60,000 nt of DNA, taken from assembly GCF_003691365.1 (NCBI RefSeq), contig NZ_CP033087.1, positions 142,501-202,500 on the forward strand. The letters are read 5' to 3'. Position numbers and translations under genes: made by a program. The first letter of the stretch is position 1. The number at the start of each line of letters is the position of its first letter. This DNA is from Commensalibacter melissae (lineage in GTDB: Bacteria; Pseudomonadota; Alphaproteobacteria; Acetobacterales; Acetobacteraceae). This document shows positions 1 to 12,802 of this stretch, piece by piece. The notes beneath the pieces were generated by a model. The model did no database searches. It was given only the letters and a program-made list of their open reading frames with translations, and was not told the origin of the DNA.

Positions 1-2688
<2,688 letters not shown>

Positions 2689-2790
2689 AACACACATACA
2701 CTCATATCGGTCATGTTATGCGATACTGTATGAAACAGGCCGAAATATCCGCTCTTAACCAACCAATCACATACCAATACAACCCTGCAG

Positions 2791-2933
2791 GGTATATTGG
2801 ATGACCTGGTGGCAATGGCGGGGTATGAACCACCCGATCCCATCCCGAACTCGGCCGTGAAAAACCCCAGCGCCCATGATACTATGTCTTAAGGCATGGG
2901 AAAGTCGGTCGCCGCCAGGTCTTCCAATATACC
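2791..2933 (+). repeat. Inverted repeat framing 5S rRNA (processing stem)
   Basis: An 11-nt sequence at 2791-2801 (ggtatattgga) is exactly complementary to 2923-2933 (tccaatatacc). The two arms bracket the 5S rRNA, so the precursor would fold into a long stem, the usual substrate for precursor cleavage by RNase III or RNase E. Confidence 0.7.
2803..2921 (+). rRNA. rrf: 5S ribosomal RNA
   Basis: About 119 nt. It starts 'gacctggtggc' and ends 'gccgccaggtc', which pair to form helix I. The conserved internal segments 'cccgatcccatcccgaactcgg' (split around 2838-2860) and 'gggaaagtcggtcgccgccagg' near 2898 are typical of alphaproteobacterial 5S. It lies about 115 nt downstream of the 23S end in the same transcription unit. 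Confidence 0.95.
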
Positions 2934-3105
2934 CCCATGCAATCCCTTGCAATATTCGACAAAAAACTTTCAGTTCCCGCTGAAACATGCACCGCGAGGG
3001 AGCGTAGCCTCCAAGTCTGGTCACCACTTGTCATCCTGACATAAGTCCTGGCAGATCACCATACGCCTTGAATACCGTCAGAAAAAGGCATCCTTGTTAT
3101 ACTAG

Positions 3106-3182
<77 letters not shown>

Positions 3183-3708
3183 ATAACTTCCACTCAAAAT
3201 CGCTATATCATCACGGACAATATCCTGTCGATCCCGTGTTGAGACGCATCATCCTTGTTGCCGATCCTGCTTCCGCAGGCCAGTGGATGAACCCATGTGG
3301 TCTGTTGCCTTTGAAAGCAAAAAAAGCCTTTTATCCATGAAACCGTGAAAAAATGCGTCCTGTATGGCAATCTTGGCAAAACATGGCCACTGGGCAGTCT
3401 TTATTCCGAGGCTGGCGTATCACTTGAAAATATCATGAATTGTTGCAAACACAAACCTGCAAAACCAACATGAAATCCAGCGCCAAACCCCTCCCATCCC
3501 CTCATGCAAAAAATGAATAAACCACTTGTGAATATCGCATGCCCACCTCTCATATACCGTAAAAAACCAAATAAATATCATAACTTAATAAATATAAAAA
3601 ATTTTTTATAGAATAATTAAATTAGATTGGCTTGTTTTCAGATCAAGATTAATATTTTAACATTAAAATAATTTCAACATATGTAATTTAAAAAATAATA
3701 TTAAACTG
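3183..3708. other. Gene-free stretch between the rrn operon and the glycan block
   Basis: 526 bp with no convincing gene. Roughly the first 370 bp are clearly richer in G+C than the AT-rich tail from about 3560, so a composition boundary lies near 3550. No strong intrinsic terminator for the rrn operon was found; only short stems such as ctgc-ttcc-gcag near 3268 are visible. The AT-rich tail probably carries the promoter of the following gene. Confidence 0.5.
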
Positions 3709-5196
3709 ATGTCTATAACCATTCATAAAAAACATTATGTTTTATTAACGTCTATTATTACTTTTATTTATTCTATTCCTTTTTTATTGTCTCCTTATGA
3801 TTTTGTTGATGATATGTATCGGGCATCTAATGGTGACCTTTTTGTATGGTTCCTTAATGTAAGACCGTTTTCTGTTTGGTTGATTCGTTTATTAAACGGA
3901 AGTGCAATAGTTCCCGATCCTTATCCTTTTTCATTTATTATTGCTTTCTTAGCTTTGAATTTAATTTTTCTTTATACAACAGATAAAATAATTCGATCAG
4001 AGAATTATTTATTAAAATTAACTATATTTATTTTTCTTTTATGCAATCCATTTTTTTTACAAAATTTATCATATAAATATGATTGTATAATCATGACATG
4101 CAGTGTTGCATTGGCATGCCTATTTGTATTTAAAGAAAATAATCAAAATGTGTGTATTGATTATATAATTCGTTCATGCCTAATATTTTCTTTATATTGT
4201 TTTTATCAATGTGCTTTGACATTAGTTATTGGACTATTGGCTGTAAAACTATTGAATGATAGTGATCAGGTAGCATTTTCCGGATTGTTCAGGGAACTAT
4301 TTCTAAGATTATGCAATATATTAACTACATTTTTCATTTATAAAATATGCGTTGTAAATTTTTTGATTACCAACGATTATGGTCCATTAGGAAAGATTAT
4401 TGTTTTAAATGAACATATATTCATTCATCTTATTGAGAATATCAAAATATATCTATTACTGTTTTTATTGTATATTCAGGAAAAATATATAATAGTATCT
4501 TTGATTATTTCATCTGTATTTTTTTTATATACAGTGATAACAGATTTTTTAAAGAAAAATTATAAAAGAATTTGTGTTTTATGCCTGTGTTTTCCTTTAT
4601 TGCTGGTTGCCATAACGAGTTCAAATATTATATTAAATATACCCAGTGGTAATACACGTGAAATGATGGGTATATCAGCCTTTTTCATTTTTATATTTCT
4701 GTATGTTCAAAAAACTGGTTGTCATTCAAAGATAATGCTTTTGGTTCCAATTTGTTATTTATGGACATCTTTGCTTTTGTCATCAGCATTATGTAACCTG
4801 AAAAGAATAGATCATCAGAAAAATGCATTAATAGTACAGGAAATTTTACAATCTATTTATCATTTTGGTAATAAGAAAGTGGAGGGGATTACATTTATCC
4901 GCGATGATTTGAGGTTTTCTTCTCAACAAACCATTATGAAAACACATCCATTAACAAGGAAAATTTTTGATTTTGTTGGATTGTCAAACCCTTGGTATGT
5001 AAACGGCTTATTAAATGGGGAGTATTACATGCATAAAAATGTTATTGGCAGGGCCTCTCCAGATTTTCCAAAAGATGCTAAAGATATTTTTTCTGGCTGT
5101 TATATTCAATCGACTTTATATGGTGTTATTTTGTATGTTAAAACAGGCTCTTATTGCGATAGTATTACCAAAAACTATAATCCAGGAACTTTTTAA
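3709..5196 (+). CDS. GtrII-like membrane glucosyltransferase
   Basis: A 495-residue, strongly hydrophobic protein with roughly nine to eleven predicted transmembrane segments. The N-terminal region has an acidic pair after the first membrane segment (D34-D35 in SPYDFVDDMYR), followed by RPFSVWLIRLLN and then NPFFLQNLSYKYD near residues 98-110. These match the pattern of the GtrII family (Glucos_trans_II), which moves glucose from a polyprenyl-phosphate carrier onto O-antigen or a surface glycan on the periplasmic side of the inner membrane. The last ~120 residues are soluble and less conserved. No GtrA/GtrB partners are adjacent. The gene is much richer in A+T than the rrn flank, compatible with lateral acquisition. 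Family assignment is fairly secure; the substrate is unknown. Confidence 0.75.
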   Translation: MSITIHKKHYVLLTSIITFIYSIPFLLSPYDFVDDMYRASNGDLFVWFLNVRPFSVWLIRLLNGSAIVPDPYPFSFIIAFLALNLIFLYTTDKIIRSENYLLKLTIFIFLLCNPFFLQNLSYKYDCIIMTCSVALACLFVFKENNQNVCIDYIIRSCLIFSLYCFYQCALTLVIGLLAVKLLNDSDQVAFSGLFRELFLRLCNILTTFFIYKICVVNFLITNDYGPLGKIIVLNEHIFIHLIENIKIYLLLFLLYIQEKYIIVSLIISSVFFLYTVITDFLKKNYKRICVLCLCFPLLLVAITSSNIILNIPSGNTREMMGISAFFIFIFLYVQKTGCHSKIMLLVPICYLWTSLLLSSALCNLKRIDHQKNALIVQEILQSIYHFGNKKVEGITFIRDDLRFSSQQTIMKTHPLTRKIFDFVGLSNPWYVNGLLNGEYYMHKNVIGRASPDFPKDAKDIFSGCYIQSTLYGVILYVKTGSYCDSITKNYNPGTF

Positions 5197-5232
5197 TCCA
5201 TATATCAAATATTGGATAAGGATTGATTGAAC

Positions 5233-5262
5233 AAGGGATATGTCAATTAATCCCTTATTTTA
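5233..5262. terminator. Hairpin between convergent genes
   Basis: The 7-bp stem aagggat (5233-5239) / atccctt (5250-5256) encloses a 10-nt loop and is followed on the + strand by 'attttaatt'. It lies between the GtrII-like gene (+) and the DUF4432 gene (-), where a terminator is expected. The U tract is weak. Confidence 0.5.
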
Positions 5263-5268
5263 ATTCTG

Positions 5269-6456
5269 TTATTCTTGTGCGACTGGTTTTTGTTTGATTT
5301 GGGTTTCTTGATTGCCCTGAATATTGGTAATTTCCTTTTTCATGATTTCAACAGCTTGCCGATCAAGTAAGGCGTTATATCTCAATTTAAACTCAACTGT
5401 TTTTCCGGCATGAAGTTTTTTAAGTCTACCTTGTTCACGTTCAATTGTCATAGGATAGGCAAAATTGGTTCCTGGTTCTATGCCTGTGACGTATCCCTGT
5501 TTTTCGGTATCTGTGTTCTTCCATAAAGTTAGAAAGGGAAGTTGCTTAGTATTGAATTCTATGGAAACTCCTTTATTTTCGCTTTTATTATGCAACGCGG
5601 CCATGGTGCTTCCATCTTTTTTGGTATAGGGAATGATATTAAATACCATTTCATCAAAATCTTTAGTAGGTTCACGATAAGTTTGCCAATTATCTAGCCC
5701 ATTTTGAGCATAGTTGTTAAAAGGACTTATTTCTTTAACAGGGGCGATAAATTTTGCATCTTTTTCTAATAGAGGTTTGCCGAAATTGCTATGGTAAATA
5801 ATTTGATAGGGATGCGAGTAATCGGCATGATTGGTCAAGCGATCATGAAGGGTAAAACTGTGGGAGCCAGGAATATAGGATAGCTCTGTTAGAACACGTA
5901 AATCGGTTTTTTTGAAAGTGTTTTCTTTAATTAAGCCTTTTATCTTGATTTCGTATGGAAATAGAGTATCGATCTCAACAATAACTTCAGACGCTGGTGT
6001 ATTTCCTGCTTTTCCATGAAGGCTATAAAGCTCACCATTGGTGTCGGTAAAAGGATGCCCTGACCATTCATAACCGCAACGTACCATCATTTCGTTAAAA
6101 CCCTCTAACCATCCGGTGCCATTGCGACTTTGAAGATTTATAAAAGTGGGGTTGACTATCTCCTTTACAGGTGAATCCCAACCCAGGCGAATGCCAGGAG
6201 CTGTTGCTTCAATCACATTCATTCCTCGTGTTGGGCTCAGGGTGATGGTCAATCCATCAGGACATTTAATTATGATCAGTCTGGAACCTTCTTGTTTTCC
6301 TCCATGCAGGCAAATTTGCTGAATAGAAAATAAAACATCCTCAATGCCAAGCTGATGATTGCTAATCTCCCAATTGCCTAATTCAATGTTATGAGCTGCG
6401 CTGGTTAGTGTAAAAGATTTGGTCTGATTTTGAGATAATGAAAATTTTAGTGTCAT
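5269..6456 (-). CDS. DUF4432 family aldose 1-epimerase-like protein
   Basis: 395 residues without a signal peptide. The conserved pattern of the DUF4432 branch of the galactose-mutarotase superfamily is seen in order: LSPTRGMNV, GIRLGWDSPVKEIVNP, GTGWLEGFNEMMVRCG, LHGKAGNTPA, and later a YHSNFGKPLL segment. Such proteins have the beta-sandwich fold of sugar epimerases/mutarotases; the true substrate of this branch is not established. The start is supported by a GGGAG ribosome-binding site 8 nt upstream of the ATG. It is followed on the same strand, 56 bp upstream of its start, by a putative glycosyltransferase gene, so the two may be co-transcribed and act on the same sugar or glycan. The C-terminal ~25 residues are charged and Gln-rich. 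Confidence 0.8.
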   Translation of the reverse strand: MTLKFSLSQNQTKSFTLTSAAHNIELGNWEISNHQLGIEDVLFSIQQICLHGGKQEGSRLIIIKCPDGLTITLSPTRGMNVIEATAPGIRLGWDSPVKEIVNPTFINLQSRNGTGWLEGFNEMMVRCGYEWSGHPFTDTNGELYSLHGKAGNTPASEVIVEIDTLFPYEIKIKGLIKENTFKKTDLRVLTELSYIPGSHSFTLHDRLTNHADYSHPYQIIYHSNFGKPLLEKDAKFIAPVKEISPFNNYAQNGLDNWQTYREPTKDFDEMVFNIIPYTKKDGSTMAALHNKSENKGVSIEFNTKQLPFLTLWKNTDTEKQGYVTGIEPGTNFAYPMTIEREQGRLKKLHAGKTVEFKLRYNALLDRQAVEIMKKEITNIQGNQETQIKQKPVAQE

Positions 6457-6512
6457 TTTATTCTCCCGGATTTACAAACAGCACTCATGCATTATTTTGA
6501 AGATTTATATGA

Positions 6513-8144
6513 TTAATGCAATAATAATTGAATTTGTTCCTTAAAATTATTTTCACTGATGTAGGGGGATTGATAATAAAAATCGTTTTTTGATTTAAAA
6601 TAATTGGATAGATCAAATAAATTCTCTTGATCAATATCTCTTATTACCAAATTTTTCCAGGAAGGGCGTATAAATTGCTCGACAGCTTGTGACAAAGCAC
6701 ATTGATCAATACACCAATTGGTAAAATTATGAGGATCATAAGCCCGTTTTATATAATGTTCGATAAAATGAAGAATTTTAGGAGTGATTTCTGAATGGTT
6801 TAGATATGTAATTCCGGCTCCCAAACACCAAGGTGCCCCCACGAGCTGATCACCATTTTTATCAAAAGCAAAAAGTCTCAAACCAAAATCATAATTACTA
6901 AATAAAGGGAATTTTTTACTGAAAAAATCCTCTGTAACAGTGAGATCAATATCAAGAATAAAGGTTTTTGTAGGATAACGTTGATAAAGTTTTTCCGCAA
7001 AAAGAAAACGTAAACAGGTAAAATAGGCTGCATCCCGATAAAGTGAGGAACCATAACCATAGGTAATATGCATATTAGGAATGGTGTTATGAATAAATTC
7101 AGAGATATCCTTTAGAAATTCTTTTTGTTGAGATGATGGATTTTCCAATGCAAGAGCAAGAACGATTTTACTTTGAAAATCTACCCTTTTATGTGCTTTT
7201 ACAAGAGTAAAGAGAAATTTGGGTAAATATTTTAAATACCGGGAATCACAACCCAGAATGAATAGTAAATCGGCCTGTTGATCTTTTAGATCAGCATATG
7301 ACCATTGCCATTTTTCCAGATGAAATGGATCATCATGTTTATTAGCCTGTTCAAAATTTTGGTATCTCTTTTCTGTTAACCAACTATATACACCACTATC
7401 TTCATTGTCGAAATAAACGGAAGTTTCAGGGGCCAGTTCTTTGGATTTTTGAAAGTGATAATCTGCCGAGGGTCTATTATGGAGAAGCCACTGCAATTTT
7501 CCTGCATTTAGATGATACCAGGTTGTATCTCCATTTAATTCATATTCCTCATCCAGTAATCCTTTTAACAGATCTCTAAAATGTTCTTGAAGTCTGTCAC
7601 AATAATAGCCCAGATAAATTGCATAACGCTGTTGAATCGTTTGATTTGCGTCGTGCATTGAATAAGGAAAAAGATAAAGGTTAAATTCGGAGGTTGGAAT
7701 TGGCAATTTATATCTCTGTAAGATATTGGGTAAAAAAAACATATAATAATTGGTAATTTCACCTTTTTCCAATTCGGACATGATATCCCTTGTTAAGAGA
7801 TCAGAAGAACAAATGAAATTGAGATACTTTTCCAGTTTTTCTAAAGAAGCATCTATATTTTTTTTCAAGAAAAGGATAGTTGCCTTAAAAAAATAGTAGT
7901 CCTTATTGTTTGAATCTATCTCTATAAGAAAATTTATTAACGCTTCAGCCAATATATAATTTTTAAAAGTAAGGCAATATTGGCAGAGCTCTTTTAATAT
8001 TGTTTGGTTAGCCAGGTTATTTTTAAAATTTTCAGTAATTTGCGTTATATTTTTCAATCCGGGATATATTTTTGCTGGAATCGGTTTTACTTGATTTTTT
8101 TTTATGAAATCTAGAACATGATATTTAAGAATAGCCATTTCCAT
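6513..8144 (-). CDS. Putative glycosyltransferase with helical N-terminal half
   Basis: 543 residues. The N-terminal ~270 residues are helical, and include stretches such as LAEALINFLIEID and AGKLQWLLHNRPSADYHFQKSKELAP that look like degenerate tetratricopeptide repeats. The C-terminal half reads like a GT-A fold nucleotide-sugar transferase: a beta-strand entry LLFILGCDSRYL, then TFILDIDLTV with a DxD metal site at D398/D400, then APWCLGAGITYLN and TNWCIDQCALSQA, a pattern seen in GT8-like and related families. No signal peptide is visible. The donor and acceptor are unknown. The neighbours (DUF4432 and GtrII-like genes) support a role in surface glycan assembly. The product name rests on the DxD context and location, so it is tentative. 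Confidence 0.55.
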   Translation of the reverse strand: MEMAILKYHVLDFIKKNQVKPIPAKIYPGLKNITQITENFKNNLANQTILKELCQYCLTFKNYILAEALINFLIEIDSNNKDYYFFKATILFLKKNIDASLEKLEKYLNFICSSDLLTRDIMSELEKGEITNYYMFFLPNILQRYKLPIPTSEFNLYLFPYSMHDANQTIQQRYAIYLGYYCDRLQEHFRDLLKGLLDEEYELNGDTTWYHLNAGKLQWLLHNRPSADYHFQKSKELAPETSVYFDNEDSGVYSWLTEKRYQNFEQANKHDDPFHLEKWQWSYADLKDQQADLLFILGCDSRYLKYLPKFLFTLVKAHKRVDFQSKIVLALALENPSSQQKEFLKDISEFIHNTIPNMHITYGYGSSLYRDAAYFTCLRFLFAEKLYQRYPTKTFILDIDLTVTEDFFSKKFPLFSNYDFGLRLFAFDKNGDQLVGAPWCLGAGITYLNHSEITPKILHFIEHYIKRAYDPHNFTNWCIDQCALSQAVEQFIRPSWKNLVIRDIDQENLFDLSNYFKSKNDFYYQSPYISENNFKEQIQLLLH

Positions 8145-8381
8145 TGGTTTTAAAATCTTTCTTGTTTTAATAAATTTGTTTAAATGAGTTCGTTCGATAT
8201 AGATTTTTCAAAAGAGAAAAATTAAATTCAATGATCGTTTAAAAGTTAAATGGTCTTATAAAAAATAAAATTATTATAATTAATTAAAACATGATCTATA
8301 TTATATAAAGTTTTTTATAAATATTTTATATAATGATAAGCTTTATATGAATGAATTATTTACGTAACTGGAATGGTAATA

Positions 8382-9587
8382 ATGGATATTTTATCTGCTC
8401 GATTGAAAAAAATACAGCCTAGTCAGACACTGGTGATTAGTGCAAAGGCGCGTGCCATGAAAAGTAAGGGTCAGGATGTGATCAGCCTTTCGGCTGGTGA
8501 ACCTGACTTTGATACGCCGATCAATATTAAGAACGCAGGCATAGCAGCCATTCAGTCCGGACAGACAAAATATACAGATGTTGGAGGGACCCCAGCTGTC
8601 CGCCAGGCAGTTGCCCAACGTTTGAAAGCCGATTATAATATTGACTACCAACCTGAAGAAATCATGGTTTCCAGTGGTGGAAAACAGGTTATATTCAATG
8701 CGATGATGGCCAGTCTTAATCCAGGAGATGAGGTCATTATCCCTTCACCTTGTTGGGTTTCTTATCCCGATATTGTAACATTGGCTGGTGGAAAACCAGT
8801 TATCATTCCTTGTAAGGAGGAGCACGCAGGTTTCAAGTTGCAGCCCGAACAACTGAGTGCAGCAATTACGTCTAAAACGAAATGGCTGATTTTGAATTCC
8901 CCTTGTAATCCCACAGGTGCTGTATACAGTAAAGAAGAATTGCAGGCTTTATGTGATGTCCTGATGCAATATCCAAATGTATGGGTTTTGACGGATGATA
9001 TTTATTCCAAGCTTGTTTACGATGGGGTGGTTGCCCCAACAGTAGTCCAGGTTGAACCACGCCTTAAAGAACGCACAATTACAATGAACGGTGTTTCAAA
9101 AGCCTATTCGATGACGGGATGGCGTATTGGATATGCTGCCGCCCCTGTAGAATTTATCAAGGCAATGATAAAGTTGCAGGGACAGTCCACAACCAATCCC
9201 TGTTCCATTAGTCAGGCGGCAACCGTTGAGGCTTTGACTGGTTCACAGGATTCAGTTGCCGATATGGTGGCTACTTATCAAAAAAGGCGAAATCTGGTTT
9301 TGGATAACCTAAATGGCGCACCGGGTCTATCCTGTTTAAAACCCATGGGGGCCTTTTACTTGTTTGTTTCAATGAAAAATTGTTTGGGTAAAACAACCAG
9401 TAAGGGGACAAAAATTAATAGTGATCAGGATTTCGTAACGGCCTTACTGGAAGAAGAGGGTGTAGCCACAGTTCATGGAGCAGCTTTTATGATGGATGGA
9501 TATTTCCGTATTTCCTATGCGACAAATACAGAGTTGCTTAAGGAAGCCTGTTTACGGATTAAACATTTCTGCATGAATTTGAGCTAG
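8382..9587 (+). CDS. Pyridoxal-phosphate aminotransferase, aspartate type (class I, subgroup Ib)
   Basis: About 401 residues. Family motifs in order: LSAGEPDFDTP near residue 35, a substrate/PLP segment SPCWVSYPD, NSPCNPTGAVYS, the PLP aspartate in LTDDIYSKLVYDG, and the PLP-binding lysine in NGVSKAYSMTGWRIGYA (about K240). Subgroup Ib enzymes interconvert aspartate and oxaloacetate using 2-oxoglutarate/glutamate; some also accept prephenate. The ATG at 8382 is chosen because GGA lies about 9 nt upstream and the product begins MDILSARL, typical of the family; an in-frame ATG at 8373 is the alternative. A closely related paralogue starts 15 bp downstream, so the two are probably co-transcribed and arose by tandem duplication. 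Confidence 0.9.
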   Translation: MDILSARLKKIQPSQTLVISAKARAMKSKGQDVISLSAGEPDFDTPINIKNAGIAAIQSGQTKYTDVGGTPAVRQAVAQRLKADYNIDYQPEEIMVSSGGKQVIFNAMMASLNPGDEVIIPSPCWVSYPDIVTLAGGKPVIIPCKEEHAGFKLQPEQLSAAITSKTKWLILNSPCNPTGAVYSKEELQALCDVLMQYPNVWVLTDDIYSKLVYDGVVAPTVVQVEPRLKERTITMNGVSKAYSMTGWRIGYAAAPVEFIKAMIKLQGQSTTNPCSISQAATVEALTGSQDSVADMVATYQKRRNLVLDNLNGAPGLSCLKPMGAFYLFVSMKNCLGKTTSKGTKINSDQDFVTALLEEEGVATVHGAAFMMDGYFRISYATNTELLKEACLRIKHFCMNLS

Positions 9588-9602
9588 GGCTAGATATTGG
9601 TT

Positions 9603-10829
9603 ATGAATAATGAGGAAATTGCAATTGAACCCGCTCTTGCCTCAAGAATGAGCGGGTTTGAGACTCCTGCAACCATCGCGATGTCAATGCGGGCAAGGGT
9701 TCTGAAAGCAGAAGGAAAAAATGTTATTTCCTTGGCCCTGGGACAGCCTGATTTTTTAACACCCAAAATAGCTATTGAGGGAGGTTATCAGGCGGCTTTG
9801 GAAGGAAAAACGAAGTATCCTCCTATAGACGGTTTTTTATCGTTGAAAAAGGCCATACAAAAAAAATTCAAGGAAGAAAATGGTGTCGATTATGCATTGG
9901 ACGAAATTATGGTTGCAAATGGGGTTAAACAGATTTTGTTCAATGCCTTGATGGCGACTTTAGATCCGGAAGATGAGGTCATTATTCCGGCACCCTATTG
10001 GACTAGTTATCCAATTATGGTACGATTTCTGGGAGGGAACCCGGTTCATGTTGTTTGTCCTGAAAAAGATAATTTTGTCTTAAAGGCAAGGCAATTAAAA
10101 GCCGCTATTACGCCTAAGACCAAATGGCTGATTTTGAATTCCCCCAGCAATCCAACTGGTGCTGTCTGGACAAAAGAAGACTTGCTGGCATTGGTTGAGG
10201 TATTGAGGATTAATCCTCAGATATGGATTTTTTCTGATGAAATTTACGAACATTTGATTTTTGATGGGCAACGCCATCATTCATTGGCGGCTTTGGCACC
10301 AGAATTAAAAGATCGTATTTTAACGGCGAATGGGGTTTCTAAAACTTTTGCAATGCCAGGTTGGCGTATAGGCTATGCCGGTGGGGTAAAGCGTTTGATT
10401 AGAGCGATGCTTAAAATTCAAAGCAATTCAACCTCTGGTGCCTGCAGTGTCAGTCAGGCAGCTGCTACTGCGGCTTTGCAATATGCGCAAAAAGAAGTTG
10501 AATCAATGAAACTGGCTTATGATCGACGTCGTAAAAAAATGACGGCCGCCTTTTCAGCAATGAATGGTATAAGCTGTAATATTCCACAGGGGGCCTTTTA
10601 TATATATCCAGGTATTGCCGGCTGTATTGGAAAAAAAACAGCTCAGGGAAGGTTGATTGCCAATGATCAGGATTTTGCTGAAGCATTATTGGAAGAGACT
10701 TATGTTGCGGTTGTTCCCGGATCAGCGTTTGGTTTAAGTCCCTACTTGCGTATAGCTTATGCCGCTGATGATGTCGTTCTTGAAGAGGCCTGTCAAAGAA
10801 TTTCCCAGTTTGTGCAAGGGTTATCCTGA
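9603..10829 (+). CDS. Pyridoxal-phosphate aminotransferase, second tandem copy
   Basis: 408 residues, clearly homologous along the full length to the gene just upstream. Motifs: LALGQPDFLTP, PAPYWTSYP, NSPSNPTGAVWT, FSDEIYEHLIFDG, and the PLP lysine in NGVSKTFAMPGWRIGYA (K247). Differences between the copies in the substrate-side segment (PCWVSYPDIV versus PYWTSYPIMV) suggest that they may have diverged in amino-donor preference; aspartate or aromatic/prephenate amino transfer are the likely options. The ATG at 9603 is preferred over an upstream in-frame TTG at 9597, although no strong ribosome-binding site is visible for either. The gene ends in a convergent arrangement with cobT. Confidence 0.9.
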   Translation: MNNEEIAIEPALASRMSGFETPATIAMSMRARVLKAEGKNVISLALGQPDFLTPKIAIEGGYQAALEGKTKYPPIDGFLSLKKAIQKKFKEENGVDYALDEIMVANGVKQILFNALMATLDPEDEVIIPAPYWTSYPIMVRFLGGNPVHVVCPEKDNFVLKARQLKAAITPKTKWLILNSPSNPTGAVWTKEDLLALVEVLRINPQIWIFSDEIYEHLIFDGQRHHSLAALAPELKDRILTANGVSKTFAMPGWRIGYAGGVKRLIRAMLKIQSNSTSGACSVSQAAATAALQYAQKEVESMKLAYDRRRKKMTAAFSAMNGISCNIPQGAFYIYPGIAGCIGKKTAQGRLIANDQDFAEALLEETYVAVVPGSAFGLSPYLRIAYAADDVVLEEACQRISQFVQGLS

Positions 10830-10834
10830 TCGTA

Positions 10835-10870
10835 TTCATTAACACTCCGGTTTTCTTGAGTATTAATGAA
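10835..10870. terminator. Hairpin between convergent aminotransferase and cobT genes
   Basis: Arms at 10835-10847 (ttcattaacactc) and 10858-10870 (gagtattaatgaa) pair over 13 positions with one mismatch and a 10-nt loop. No long U tract follows on either strand, so termination activity is inferred mainly from position. Confidence 0.4.
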
Positions 10871-10881
10871 GGGGTTGAAAA

Positions 10882-12765
10882 TTATTTAGATTGAATTTTG
10901 TCTTTTTCATCAAATAGTTTGGTGAGTTCGTGAATCATTGTTCCCCCCAATTCTTCTGCCTTGGTGATTGTCACGGCATGTTTGTAGTAACGTGTTACAT
11001 CATGCCCAATTCCAATGGCTACAAGCTCGATTTCAGCACGATTTTCGATTTTGCGAATCATGCGTTTAAGATGATTTTCAAGATATTCTGATCCATTCGT
11101 CGATAAAGTGCTATCATCAACTGGTGCTCCATCAGAAATAACCATTAAAATTTTACGTTTTTCTACACGGGTTTTAAGTCTTTGCCATGCCCAAAAAAGT
11201 GCCTCTCCATCAATATTCTCTTTTAACAAGCCATCCTTGAGCATAAGGCCTAAATTACGTTTGGCTCGTCGCCATGGCTGGTCGGCAGCTTTATAAATAA
11301 TATGGCGTAAATCATTTAACCGTCCTGGATTCTGGGGACGTTTGTCAGCCAACCATTTTTCACGACTGCGTCCACCTTTCCAGGTCTGGGTTGTAAAACC
11401 GAGAATTTCTACCTTAACGGAACAACGTTCAAGAGTTCTGGCCAGAATATCTCCACACATTGCCGCAATGGAAATAGGGCGTCCTCGCATGGATCCAGAA
11501 TTATCGATTAACAGTGTTACAATCGTGTCCTTAAAACCGGTTGATTTTTCTTGTTTAAAGCTCAGAGAATTGGTTGGGTTGGTGATTATTCTTGTTAATT
11601 TGCTGGCATCGAGAAGTCCTTCCTCCTGATCAAAATTCCAGCTTCTGATTTGTTGCGACATCAATTTGCGTTGTAAACGATTGGCCAGCTTGGATATGAT
11701 ATTTTGTATTTCCTGTAATTGTTGATCAAGCTGGTTTCTTAGGAAGTCTAGCTCGTTTACGTCGCAAATCTGTTCAGCGGTAACTACCTCATCAAATAAT
11801 TTTGTGTAAATGTGATAGGATGCATCTTCAACATCAGCTAGGGTATCCGGAGGTTGTTGTGAGGGGCCACCAGCTTTTTCAGATTTATCACTTCCCATGA
11901 CTGAATCTGGTTTTTCTTGATCCTCCATATTCAGGGGAATTTGTGAAAATTGCTGTTCAAGTTCGCTTTCTTGCTGTTCTTGTTTTTCTTCAGGGTAATC
12001 TGGATTGCTATCTTTGTTTTGATCGGCAGTATCTTGAGAGGATTCTTCCTTGCCATTATCGGATTTTTCCTCTTCTCCTTCTAGTAAACGATAGGCTTGA
12101 AGCAATTGTTTGGTAGCTTGTGCATAATGATCCTGGTCAGTCAAAGCCTCTTTCATGGCCTTGAGAGCTTTTTCACCCAGGGGTGTTAATTGATTGCGCC
12201 ATAATTGCAGAATTTTACGAGATGCTATTGGTACTGTTTTTCCAGTCAATGTTTCATAAACAAGTAAAGAAAGAGCTTTTGCAGGGGATAATTGTTCCGC
12301 CTTGTTCATCTTTGCATGCCCTTCTATATGACTGTTATGTTCCATAACTGCCTGCAGATTGGCGGCAACCCCTGCCATTTTCTTGCTTCCTAATGCCTCC
12401 ACACGGACTTGTTCCAGGGCATTGAAACTATTTTGTGCATCCTCTGATGTTAAGTCTGGTGGTGAAGGAAGATCATTATCATGATATTTTAGATATAGGG
12501 CCAGTGCATCAGCTTGTCCCCTAATGAATTGCAGGGTTTTTGCATCTTGTATTTCTGGTGGTTGTGGAAGATAGACGTTTTCCTTATTGTTTTTGGATTG
12601 ATATTGACGATTGTTGACCGTGTTTGAACAGAAATTGATATTGGTTGCCGTATAACCACTTAAAGTATGTATGGTACCAATCAGGGCTTGTTTGAAACGT
12701 TCAGGATTATAAGCGGTTTGAAAATTGAGTAAATCAGTCAGTCTGTTCTTCTGATTTTTAGGCAT
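10882..12765 (-). CDS. cobT: Cobaltochelatase subunit CobT
   Basis: 627 residues, the usual length for CobT. The N-terminal half is helical; a very acidic, Gln/Ser-rich linker spans about residues 230-320; the C-terminal third is a von Willebrand A domain with a MIDAS motif [11 protein letters not shown] near residue 420 and a segment ALFWAWQRL typical of CobT. With CobS it forms the AAA+/midas chaperone complex that drives CobN to insert cobalt into hydrogenobyrinic acid a,c-diamide in aerobic cobalamin synthesis. CobN is not in the window. An AGAGGA ribosome-binding site precedes the ATG. cobS lies 37 bp upstream on the same strand. Confidence 0.95.
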   Translation of the reverse strand: MPKNQKNRLTDLLNFQTAYNPERFKQALIGTIHTLSGYTATNINFCSNTVNNRQYQSKNNKENVYLPQPPEIQDAKTLQFIRGQADALALYLKYHDNDLPSPPDLTSEDAQNSFNALEQVRVEALGSKKMAGVAANLQAVMEHNSHIEGHAKMNKAEQLSPAKALSLLVYETLTGKTVPIASRKILQLWRNQLTPLGEKALKAMKEALTDQDHYAQATKQLLQAYRLLEGEEEKSDNGKEESSQDTADQNKDSNPDYPEEKQEQQESELEQQFSQIPLNMEDQEKPDSVMGSDKSEKAGGPSQQPPDTLADVEDASYHIYTKLFDEVVTAEQICDVNELDFLRNQLDQQLQEIQNIISKLANRLQRKLMSQQIRSWNFDQEEGLLDASKLTRIITNPTNSLSFKQEKSTGFKDTIVTLLIDNSGSMRGRPISIAAMCGDILARTLERCSVKVEILGFTTQTWKGGRSREKWLADKRPQNPGRLNDLRHIIYKAADQPWRRAKRNLGLMLKDGLLKENIDGEALFWAWQRLKTRVEKRKILMVISDGAPVDDSTLSTNGSEYLENHLKRMIRKIENRAEIELVAIGIGHDVTRYYKHAVTITKAEELGGTMIHELTKLFDEKDKIQSK

Positions 12766-12802
12766 TATAATCCTCTTGTTAAATCGGATAATTCAATATT
12801 GT

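Noticed and set aside
8301-8333. Inverted repeat ttatataaa / tttatataa upstream of the aminotransferases
   Set aside because: It consists only of A/T in a very AT-rich stretch, so chance is likely and no regulator is suggested.
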